From positions 34,481,027-34,545,026 of the forward strand of contig OX326959.1 of NCBI GenBank assembly GCA_946800325.1: a DNA stretch of 64,000 nucleotides, given 5' to 3'. The notes under the pieces are model-generated. The model was not told the DNA's origin, ran no database searches, and was given only the letters and a program-made list of their open reading frames with translations. Shown piece after piece: positions 1 to 9,990 of this stretch (position 1 is its first letter; each line of letters begins with the position of its first letter). Origin of the DNA: Luzula sylvatica (lineage: Eukaryota > Streptophyta > Magnoliopsida > Poales > Juncaceae). Made by a program: the position numbers and the translations under genes.

Positions 1-10
1 AAAATTCCGG

Positions 11-67
11 GATTGAAGACTAACACATACAAATTTATATTTTTACTATTTTTTGCATAAAATCCAA
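11..67 (+). repeat. Sub-repeat A of the monomer (~57 bp)
   Basis: This part holds the most conserved stretch of the monomer, GATTGAAGACTAACACATAC, followed by AAATTT and the most variable window (TTCCTATTTT, TTCCAATTTT, TCCCAATTTT, TTCCTACTTT). It ends in a dyad, ATTTT-TTGCAT-AAAAT, at 48-63. It differs from sub-repeat B at the centre of the shared block (GAAGAC in A, GAAGTC in B). Confidence 0.8.
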
Positions 68-124
68 AACTGAAGTCTAACACCTTCAAAAATATCAATT
101 ATCATTTTTTCTAAAAAAGACCAA
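68..124 (+). repeat. Sub-repeat B of the monomer (~57 bp)
   Basis: This part contains TGAAGTCTAACACCTTC, then AAAAATATCAATTATCA, and a dyad TTTTTT-CT-AAAAAA at 105-118. It matches A over TGAAG(A/T)CTAACAC and matches C over CAAAA-TA-TCA-TT-TCAT followed by a T run, CT, an A run and CC. Known variants change the CATTTTTTC part to AATTTTTTC, CAATTGTTC or CATTTGTTC. Confidence 0.8.
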
Positions 125-184
125 AATAGTTCTCTAAAATGAGCAAAATACTTAATTTTTCATGTTTTTCTCAAAAAACTCCGG
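125..184 (+). repeat. Sub-repeat C of the monomer (~60 bp)
   Basis: This part contains AATAGTTCTCTAAAATGAG, then CAAAATACTTCATTTTTCATG, the dyad TTTTT-CTC-AAAAA at 165-177, and CTCCGG at its end. It is the most diverged of the three parts before the anchor, keeping only TCTAA in common with A and B. After the anchor it lines up well with B. It holds two highly diagnostic sites, GAGC or GATC and the TTCATTTTTC variants, and it ends at the conserved CpG. Confidence 0.75.
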
Positions 185-2831
185 GATTGAAGACTAACAT
201 ATACAAATTTCCATTTTTCCTATTTTTTGCATAAAATCAAAAACTGAAGTCTAACACCTTCAAAAATATCAATTATCATTTTTTCTAAAAAAGACCAAAA
301 TAGTTCTCTAAAATGATCAAAATACTTCATTATTCATGTTTTTCTCAAAATATTCCGTGATTGAAGACTAACACATACATATTTCTATTTTCCCAATTTT
401 TTGTAAAAAATCAAAAATTGAAGTCTAACGCCTTCAAAAATATCAATTATCATTTTTTCTAAAAAAGAGCAAAATAGTTCTCTAAAATGAGCAAAATACT
501 TCATTTTTCATGTTTTTCTCAATAAACTCCGGGATTGAAGACTAACACATACAAATTTGTATTTTTCCTACTTTTTCCATAAAATCAAAAACTGAAGTCT
601 AACACCTTCAATAATATCAATTATCATTTTTTCTGAAAAAGACCAAAATAGTTCTCTAAAATGAGCAAAATACTTCAGTTTTCATGTTTTTCTCAAAAAA
701 CTCCGTGATTGAAGACTAACACATACAAATTTCTATTTTTCCATTTTTTTGCATAAAATCAAAAACTGAAGTCTAACACCTTCAAAAATATCAATTATCA
801 TTTTTTCTAAAAAAGACCAAAATAGTTCTCTAAAATGAGCAAAATACTTCATTATTCATGTTTTTTCTCAAAAAATTCCGTGATTGAAGACTAACACATA
901 CAAATTTCTATTTTCCCAATTTTTTGCACAAAATCAAAAACTGAAGTCTAACACCTTCAAAAATATCAATTATCATTTTTTCTAAAAAAGACCAAAATAG
1001 TTATATAAAATGAGCAAAATACTTCTTTCATGTTTTTCTCAAAAAACTCCGGGATTGAAGACTAACACATACAAATTTCTATTTTTCCTACTTTTTCCAT
1101 AAAATAAAAAACTGAAGTCTAACACCTTCAAAAATAGCAATTATCATTTTTTCTAAAAAAGACCAAAATATATCTCTAAAATGAGCAAAATACTTCATTT
1201 TTCATGTTTGTCTCAAAAAATTCCGGGATTGAAGACTAACACATACAAATTTCTATTTTTCCAATTTTTTGCATAAAATAAAAAACTGAAGTCTAACACC
1301 TTCAAAAATATCAATTATCATTTTTTCTAAAAAAGACCAAACTAGTTCTCTAAAATGAGCAAAATACTTCATTTTTCATGATTTTCTCAAAAAATTCCGT
1401 GATTGAAGACTAAAACATACAAATTACAATTTTTCCAATTTTTTGCACAAAATAAAAAACTGAAGACTAACACCTTCAAAAATATCAATTATCATTTTTT
1501 CTAAAAAAGACCAAAATAGTTCTCTAAAATGATCAAAATACTTCTTTCATGTTTTTCTCAAAAAACTCCGGGATTGAAGACTAACACATACAAATTTCTA
1601 TTTTTCCTACTTTTTCCATAAAATCAAAAACTGAAGTCTAACACCTTCAAAAATATCAATAATCATTTTTTCTAAAAAAGACCAAAATATATCTCTAAAA
1701 TGAGCAAAATACTTCATTTTTCACGTTTGTCTCAAAAAATTCCGGGATTGAAGACTAACACATACAAATTTCTATTTTTCCTATTTTTTGCATAAAATCA
1801 AAAACTGAAGTCTAACACTTTCAAAAATATCAATTATCATTTTTTTCTAAAAAAGACCAAAATAGTTCTCTAAAATGAGCAAAATACTTCATTTTTCATG
1901 TTTTTCTCAAAAAACTCCGGGATTGAAGACTAACACATACAAATTTCTATTTTTCCAATTTTTTTGCATAAAATCAAAAACTGATGTCTAACACCTTCAA
2001 AAATATCAATTATCATTTTTTCTAAAAAAGACCAAAATAGTTCTCTAAAATGATCAAAATACTTCATTATTCATGTTTATCTCAAAAAATTCCGTGATTG
2101 AAGACTAACACATACAAATTTCTATTTTCCCAATTTTTTTTGCAAAAAATCACAAACTGAAGTCTAACACCTTCAAAAATATCAATTATCATTTTTTCTA
2201 AAAAACACCAAAATAGTTCTCTAAAATGATCAAAATACTTCATTTTTCATGTTTTTCTCGAAAAACTCCGTGATTGAAGACAAACACATACAAATTTATA
2301 TTTTTCCTATTTTTTGCATAAAATCAAAAACTGAAGTCTAACACCTTCAAAAATATCAATTATCATTTTTTCTAAAAAAGACCAAACTAGTTCTCTAAAA
2401 TGAGCAAAATACTTCATTTTTCATGATTTTCTCAAAAAATTCCGTGATTGAAGACTAACACATACAAATTTCTATTTTTACCTACTTTTTCCATAAAATC
2501 AAAAACTGAAGTCTAACACCTTCAAAAATATCAATTATCATTTTTTCTAAAAAAGACCAAAATAGTTCTCTAAAATGAGCAAAATACTTCAGTTTTCATG
2601 TTTTTCTCAAAAAACTCCGGGATTGAAGACTAACACATACAAATTTCTATTTTTCCAATTTTTTGCATAAAATCAAAAACTGAAGTCTAACACCTTCAAA
2701 AATATCAATTATCATTTTTTCTAAAAAAGACCAAAATAGTTCTCTAAAATGATCAAAATACTTCATTATTCATGTTTTTCTCAAAAAATTCCGTGATTGA
2801 AGACTAACACATACAAATTTCTATTTTCCCA

Positions 2832-2847
2832 ATTTTTTGCAAAAAAT
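2832..2847. repeat. Perfect 16-bp palindrome in GCAAAAAAT-class monomers
   Basis: Where sub-repeat A ends in GCAAAAAAT instead of GCATAAAAT, the sequence ATTTTTTGCAAAAAAT is identical to its own reverse complement. This instance stands for many; the same form is seen near 3,526, 3,700, 7,185, 22,120 and elsewhere. The common GCATAAAAT class keeps only an imperfect dyad with five-base arms, and the CCATAAAAT class loses it. It could extrude as a small cruciform or bind a dimeric protein, but neither is shown by sequence. Confidence 0.75.
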
Positions 2848-3828
2848 CAAAAACTGAAGTCTAACACCTTCAAAAATATCAATTATAATTTTTTCTAGAA
2901 AAGACCAAAATAGTTCTAAAAAATGAGCAAAATACTTCATTTTTCATGTTTTTCTCAAAAAACTCCGGGATTGAAGACTAACACATACAAATTTCTATTT
3001 TTCCTACTTTTTCCATAAAATCAAAAATTCAAGTCTAACACATTAAAAAATATCAATTATCATTTTTTCTTAAAAAGACCAAAATAGTTCTCTAAAATGA
3101 GCAATATAATTTATTTTTCATGATTTTCTCAAAAAACTCCGGGTTTGAAGACTAACACATACAAATTTCTATTTTTCCTATTTTTTGCATAAAATCAAAA
3201 ACTGAAGTCTAACACCTTCAAAAATATCCATTATCATTTTTTCTAAAAAAGACCAAAATAGTTCTCTAAAATGAGCAAAATACTTCATTTTTAATGTTTT
3301 TCTCAAAAAACTTCGGGATTGAAGACTAACATATACAAATTTCTATTTTTCCAATTTTTTGCATCAAATCAAAAACTGAAGTCTAACACCTTCAAAAATA
3401 TCAATTATCATTTTTTGTAAAAAAGACCAAAATAGTTCTCCATAATGATCAAAATACTTCATTATTCATGTTTTTCTCAAAAAACTCCGGGATTGAAGAC
3501 TAACACATACAAATTTCTATTTTTCCTATTTTTTGCAAAAAATCAAAAACTGAAGTCTAACACCTTAAAAAATATCAATTATCATTTTTTCTAAAAGAGT
3601 CCAAAATAGTTCTCTAAAATGAGCAAAATACTTCATTTTTCATGTTTTTCTCAAAAAACTTCGTGATTGAAGACTAACACATACAAATTTCTATTTTTCC
3701 TATTTTTTGCAAAAAATCAAAAACTGAAGTCTAACACCTTCAAAAATATCAATTATCAATTGTTCTAAAAAAGACCAAAATAGTTCTCAAAAATGAGCAA
3801 AATACTTCATTTTTCATGTTTTTCTCAA

Positions 3829-5107
3829 AAAATTCCGGGATTGAAGACTAACACATACAAATTTATATTTTTACTATTTTTTGCATAAAATCCAAAACTG
3901 AAGTCTAACACCTTCAAAAATATCAATTATCATTTTTTCTAAAAAAGACCAAAATAGTTCTCTAAAATGAGCAAAATACTTAATTTTTCATGTTTTTCTC
4001 AAAAAACTCCGGGATTGAAGACTAACATATACAAATTTCCATTTTTCCTATTTTTTGCATAAAATCAAAAACTGAAGTCTAACACCTTCAAAAATATCAA
4101 TTATCATTTTTTCTAAAAAAGACCAAAATAGTTCTCTAAAATGATCAAAATACTTCATTATTCATGTTTTTCTCAAAATATTCCGTGATTGAAGACTAAC
4201 ACATACATATTTCTATTTTCCCAATTTTTTGTAAAAAATCAAAAATTGAAGTCTAACGCCTTCAAAAATATCAATTATCATTTTTTCTAAAAAAGAGCAA
4301 AATAGTTCTCTAAAATGAGCAAAATACTTCATTTTTCATGTTTTTCTCAATAAACTCCGGGATTCAAGACTAACACATACAAATTTGTATTTTTCCTACT
4401 TTTTCCATAAAATCAAAAACTGAAGTCTAACACCTTCAATAATATCAATTATCATTTTTTCTGAAAAAGACCAAAATAGTTCTCTAAAATGAGCAAAATA
4501 CTTCAGTTTTCATGTTTTTCTCAAAAAACTCCGGGATTGAAGACTAACACATACAAATTTCTATTTTTCCATTTTTTTGCATAAAATCAAAAACTGAAGT
4601 CTAACACCTTCAAAAATATCAATTATCATTTTTTCTAAAAAAGACCAAAATAGTTCTCTAAAATGAGCAAAATACTTCATTATTCATGTTTTTTCTCAAA
4701 AAATTCCGTGATTGAAGACTAACACATACAAATTTCTATTTTCCCAATTTTTTGCACAAAATCAAAAACTGAAGTCTAACACCTTCAAAAATATCAATTA
4801 TCATTTTTTCTAAAAAAGACCAAAATAGTTATCTAAAATGAGCAAAATACTTCTTTCATGTTTTTCTCAAAAAACTCCGGGATTGAAGACTAACACATAC
4901 AAATTTCTATTTTTCCTACTTTTTCCATAAAATAAAAAACTGAAGTCTAACACCTTCAAAAATAGCAATTATCATTTTTTCTAAAAAAGACCAAAATATA
5001 TCTCTAAAATGAGCAAAATACTTCATTTTTCATGTTTGTCTCAAAAAATTCCGGGATTGAAGACTAACACATACAAATTTCTATTTTTCCAATTTTTTGC
5101 ATAAAAT
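3829..5107 (+). repeat. 22-monomer higher-order repeat, start of copy 2
   Basis: This is the partner of 1-1,279 at an offset of 3,828 bp. It starts with the same monomer (TTTATATTTTTACTATT, AAATCCAAAAC). It follows the same order: the ACATATAC monomer, the CATACATATTTC monomer with GTAAAAAATC, the TTGTATTTTTCC monomer with CTTCAATAATATC, then the shortened CTTCTTTCATG monomer. The match stops where this copy reads ACTGATGTCTAAC and the first reads ACTGAAGTCTAAC. Confidence 0.8.
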
Positions 5108-7130
5108 CAAAAACTGATGTCTAACACCTTCAAAAATATCAATTATCATTTTTTCAAAAAAGGACCAAAATAGTTCTCTAAAATGAGCAAAATACTTCAA
5201 TATTCATGTTTTTCTCAAAAAATTCCGTGATTGAAGACTAACCCATACAAATTTCTATTTTACCAATTTTTTTGCAAAAAATCACAAACTGAAGTCTAAC
5301 ACCTTCAAAAATATCAATTATCATTTTTTCTAAAAAACACCAAAATAGTTCTCTAAAATGAGCAAAATACTTCATTTTTCATGTTTTTCTCGAAAAACTC
5401 CGTGATTGAAGACAAACAAATACAAATTTATATTTTTCCTATTTTTTGCATAAAATCAAAAACTGAAGTCTAACACCTTCAAAAATATCAATTATCATTT
5501 TTTCTAAAAAAGACCAAACTAGTTCTCTAAAATGAGCAAAATACTTCGTTTTTCATGATTTTCTCAAAAAATTCCGTGATTGAAGACTAACACATACAAA
5601 TTTCTATTTTTCCTACTTTTTCCATAAAATCAAAAACTGAAGTCTAACACCTTCAAAAATATCAATTATCATTTTTTCTAAAAAAGACCAAAATAGTTCT
5701 CTAAAATGAGCAAAATACTTCAGTTTTCATGTTTTTCTCAAAAAACTCCTTGATTTAAGACTAACACATACAAATTTCTATTTTCCCAATTTTTTGCAAA
5801 ATATCAAAAACTGAAGTCTAACACCTTCAAAAATATCAATTATAATTTTTTCTAAAAAAGACCAAAATAGTTCTAAAAAATGAGCAAAATACTTCATTTT
5901 TCATGTTTTTCTCAAAAAACTCCGGGATTGAAGACTAACACATACAAATTTCTATTTTTCCTACTTTTTCCATTAAATCAAAAACTGAAGTCTAACACCT
6001 TAAAAAATATCAATTATAATTTTTTCTAAAAAAGACCAAAATAGTTCTCAAAAATGAGCAAAATACTTCATTTTTCATGTTTTTCTCAAAAAACTCCGGG
6101 ATTGACGACTAACACATACAAATTTCTATTTTTCCTACTTTTTCCATAAAATCAAAAACTGAAGTCTAACACCTTAAAAAATATCAATAATCATTTTTTC
6201 ATAAAAAGACCAAAATAGTTCTCTAAAATGAGCAAAATACTTTATTTTTCATGATTTTCTCAAAAAACTCCGGGATTGAAGACTAACACATACAAATTTC
6301 TATTTTTCCTATTTTTTGCATAAAATCAAAAACTGAAGTCTAACACCTTGAAAAATATCCATTATCATTTTTTCTAAAAAAGACCAAAATAGTTCTCTAA
6401 AATGAGCAAAATACTTCCTTTTTCATGATTTTCTCAAAAAATTCCGTGATTGAAGACTAACACATACAAATTTCAATTTTTCCACTTTTTTGCAAAAAAT
6501 CAAAAACTGAAGTCTAACACCTTAAAAAATATCAATTATCATTTTTTCTAAAAGAGTCCAAAATAGTTCTCTAAAATGAGAAAAATACATCCTTTTTCAT
6601 GTTTTTCTCAAAAAACTTCGTGATTGAAGACTAACACATACAAATTTCTATTTTTCCTCTTTTTTGCAAAAAATCAAAAACTGAAGTCTAACACCATCAA
6701 AAATATCAATTATCAATTGTTCTAAAAAAGACCAAAATAGTTCTCTAAAATGAGCAAAATACTTCATTTTTCATGTTTTTCTCAAAAAATTCCGGGATTG
6801 AAGACTAACATATACAAATTTCTATTTTTACTATTTTTTGCATAAAATCCAAAACTGAAGTCTAACACCTTCAAAAATATCAATTATCATTTTTTCTAAA
6901 AAAGACGAAAATATTTCTCTAAAATGAGCAAAATACTTAATTTTTCATGTTTTTCTCAAAAAACTACGGGATTGAAGACTAACATATACAAATTTCTATT
7001 TTTCCAATTTTTTGCATAAAATCAAAAACTGAAGTCTAACACCTTCAAAAATATCAATTATCATTTTTTCTAAAAAAGACAAAAATAGTTCTCTAAAATG
7101 ATCAAAATACTTCATTATTCATGTTTTTCT
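3839..7130 (+). repeat. Long segmental repeat, copy 1 (partner 9,011 bp downstream)
   Basis: Anchors at 3,839, 4,207, 5,578, 6,622 and 6,796 match 12,850, 13,218, 14,589, 15,634 and 15,808, offsets of 9,011-9,012. Shared rare variants include AACCCATAC near 5,242, the GATTTAAG monomer, CCATTAAATC, TTCCTCTTTTTTGC and AACTACGGG at 6,970. About 19 monomers keep the same order. The match ends near 7,150, where this copy reads ACACATACAAATTTC and the other ACACATACATATTTC. Confidence 0.8.
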
Positions 7131-7947
7131 CAAAAAATTCCGTGATTGAAGACTAACACATACAAATTTCTATTTTCCCAATTTTTTGCAAAAAATAAAA
7201 AATTCAAGTCTAACACCTTCAAAAATATCAATTATCATTTTTTCTAAAAAAGAGCAAAATAGTTCTCTAAAATGAGCAAAATACTTCATTTTTCATGTTT
7301 TTCTCAAAAAACTCCGGGATTGAAGACTAACACATACAAATTTCCATTTTTCCTACTTTTTCCATAAAATCAAAAACTGAAGTCTAACACCTTCAAAAAT
7401 ATCAATTATCATTTTTTCTAAAAAAGACCAAAATAGTTCTCTAAAATGAGCAAAATACTTCAGTTTTCATGTTTTTCTCAAAAAACTCCGGGATTGAAAA
7501 CTAACACATACAAATTTCTATTTTTCCAATTTTTTGCATAAAAGCAAAAACTGAAGTCTAACACATTCAAAAATATCAATTATCATTTTTTCTAAAATAG
7601 ACCAAAATAGTTCTCTAAAATGATCAAAATACTTCATTATTCATGTTTTTCTCAAAAAATTCCGTGATTGAAGACTAACACATACAAATTTCTATTTTCC
7701 CAATTTTTTGCACAAAATCAAAAACTGAAGTCTAACACCTTCAAAAATATCAATTATCATTTTTTCTAAAAGAGTCCAAAATAGTTCTCTAAAATGAGCA
7801 AAATACTTCATTTTTCATGTTTGTCTCAAAAAATTCCGGGATTGAAGACTAACACATACAAATTTCTATTTTTCCTATTTTTTGCAAAAAATCAAAAACT
7901 GAAGTCTAACACCTTCAAAAATATCAATTATCAATTGTTCTAGAAAA

Positions 7948-7985
7948 GACCATTTTTCATGTTTTTCTCAAAAAACTTCGGGATT
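7948..7985 (+). repeat. Monomer with a 32-bp internal deletion
   Basis: GACC at 7,948-7,951 is followed directly by ATTTTTCATG. The usual 32 bases between them, from AAAATAGTTC through ATACTTC, are missing. The anchor spacing confirms this: 6,796 to 7,982 is 1,186 bp, which is seven monomers (1,218) minus 32. The same monomer also has TCTAGAAAAGACC in place of TCTAAAAAAGACC. Confidence 0.9.
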
Positions 7986-9990
7986 GAAGACTAACACATA
8001 CAAATTTCTATTTTTACTATTTTTTGCATAAAATTCAAAACTGAAGTCTAACACCTTCAAAAATATCAATTATCATTTTTTCTAAAAAAGACCAAAATAG
8101 TTCTCTAAAATGAGCAAAATACTTCATTTTTCATGTCTTTCTCAAAAAACTCCGGGATTGAAGACTAACATATACAAATTTCTATTTTTCCAATTTTTTG
8201 CATAAAATCAAAAACTGAAGTCTAACACCTTCAAAAATATCAATTATCATTTTTTCTAAAAAAGACCAAAATAGTTCTCTAAAATGATCAAAATACTTCA
8301 TTATTCATGTTTTTCTCAAAAAATTCCGTGATTGAAGACTAACACATACAAATTTCTATTTTCCCAATTTTTTGCAAAAAATCAAAAATTGAAGTCTAAC
8401 ACCTTCAAAAATATCAATTATCATTTTTGCTAAAAAAGAGCAAAATAGTTCTCTAAAATGAGCAAAATACTTCATTTTTCATGTTTTTCTCAAAAAACTC
8501 CGGGATTGAAGACTAACACATACAAATTTCTATTTTTCCAACTTTTTCCATAAAATCAAAAAATGAAGTCTAACACCTTCAAAAATATCAATTATCATTT
8601 TTTCTAAAAAAGACCAAAATAGTTCTCTAAAATGAGCAAAATACTTCAGTTTTCATGTTTTTCTCAAAAAACTCCGGGATTGAAGACTAACACATACAAA
8701 TTTCAATTTTTCAAATTTTTTGCATAAAATCAAAAACTAAAATCTAACACCTTCAAAAATATCAATTATCATTTTTTCTAAAAAAGACCAAAATAGTTCT
8801 CTAAAATGATCAAAATACTTCATTATTCATGTTTTTCTCAAAAAATTCCGTGATTGAAGACTAACACATACAAATTTCTATTTTTCCAATTTTTTGCACA
8901 AAATCAAAAACTGAAGTCTAACACCTTCAAAAATATCAATTATCATTTTTTCTAAAAAAGACCAAAATAGTTCTCTAAAATGAGAAAAATACTTCTTTCA
9001 TGTTTTTCTCAAAAAACTCCGGGATTGAAGACTAACACATACAAATTTCTATTTTTCCTACTTTTTCCATAAAATCAAAAACTGAAGTCACACCTTCAAA
9101 AATAGCAATTATCATTTTTTTCAAAAAAAGACCAAAATATATCTCTAAAATGAGCAAAATACTTCATTTTTCATGTTTGTCTCAACAAATTCCGGGATTG
9201 AAGACTAACACATACAAATTTGTATTTTTCCTATTTTTTGCATAAAATCAAAAACTGAAGTCTAACACTTTCAAAAATATCAATTATCATTTTTTTCTAA
9301 AAAAGACCAAAATAGTTCTCTAAAATGAGCAAAATACTTCATTTTTCATGTTTTTCTCAAAAAACTCCGGGATTGAAGACTAACACATACAAATTTCTAT
9401 TTTTCCAATTTTTTGCATAAAATCAAAAACTGATGTCTAACACCTTCAAAAATATCAATTATCATTTTTTCTAAAAAGGACCAAAATAGTTCTCTAAAAT
9501 GAGCAAAATACTTCAATATTCATGTTTTTCTCAAAAAACTCCGGGATTGAAGACTAACACATACAAATTTCTATTTTTCCAATTTTTTGCATAAAATCAA
9601 AAACTGAAGTCTAACACCTTCAAAAATATAAATTATCTTTTTTTCTAAAAAACACCAAAATAGTTCTCTAAAATGAGCAAAATACTTCATTTTTCATGTT
9701 TTTCTCGAAAAACTCCGTGATTGAAGACAAACACATACAAATTTATATTTTTCCTATTTTTTGCATAAAATCAAAAACTGAAGTCTAACACCTTCAAAAA
9801 TATCAATTATCATTTTTTCTAAAAAAGACCAAACTAGTTCTCTAAAATGAGCAAAATACTTCATTTTTAATGATTTTCTCAAAAAATTCCGTGATTGAAG
9901 ACTAACACATACAAATTTCTATTTTTCCTACTTTTTCCATAAAATCAAAAACTGAAGTCTAACACCTTCAAAAATATCAATTATCATTTT
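7982..9990 (+). repeat. 12-monomer module, copy 1 (recurs at 17,724 and 45,966)
   Basis: The order is: a TTTTTACTATT monomer with AAATTCAAAAC; an ACATATAC monomer; a TCCCAATTTT monomer with AAGAGC; a TTCCAACTTTTTCC monomer; a TTTCAATTTTTCAAATTTT monomer; a GCACAAAATC monomer; the short CTTCTTTCATG monomer with AATAGCAATTATC; a TTGTATTTTTCC monomer; the ACTGATGTC monomer; a monomer with AATATAAATTATC and AAAAAACACC; the TCTCGAAAAACTCCGTG monomer with GAAGACAAACAC; and the TAATGATTTTC junction. The same order recurs at 17,724 (offset 9,742) and 45,966. Its second half also recurs near 24,500-25,560, and parts of it near 31,170 and 33,790. Confidence 0.8.

Larger units (their letters stand above)
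11..184 (+). repeat. Exemplar 174-bp monomer with three sub-repeats (A, B, C)
   Basis: This monomer runs from GATTGAAG at 11 to the base before the next GATTGAAG at 185. It divides into three parts that align on a CAAA(A) anchor whose C falls at 30, 87, 144 and then 204 in the next monomer, giving steps of 57, 57 and 60. Before the anchor, A reads TGAAGACTAACACATA, B reads TGAAGTCTAACACCTT, and C is weaker but keeps TCTAA. After the anchor all three carry a T-rich stretch followed by an A-rich one. The phase used here is arbitrary, because a circular permutation would describe the array equally well. Confidence 0.9.
1..3828 (+). repeat. 22-monomer higher-order repeat, copy 1 (3,828 bp period)
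   Basis: The monomer at 11 (TTTATATTTTTACTATT, then AAATCCAAAAC) recurs at 3,839, an offset of 3,828 = 22 x 174. The anchor at 1,227 matches 5,055 at the same offset. Similarity is very high over about 1-1,279 against 3,829-5,107. It includes private changes such as the AATAAACTCC variant, TTGTATTTTTCC and CTTCAATAATATC. A few substitutions separate the copies (GATTGAAG at 533, GATTCAAG in the other). After about 1,280 the monomer order differs, so only the left part of this unit is clearly duplicated. Confidence 0.8.

Noticed and set aside
105..118. Rho-independent terminators at the T6-CT-A6 dyads
   Set aside because: The stems are pure A/T with a two-base loop and no GC stem, they recur in every monomer, and there are no genes to terminate. 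They are better read as structural dyads of a satellite.
165..200. CENP-B box at the CTCCGGGATTG / TTCGTG junction
   Set aside because: The CGGG end is present in some monomers and TTCG in others, but the spaced TTCG-A-CGGG pattern of the 17-bp box does not fit any monomer I checked. Any centromere protein binding here would need another motif.
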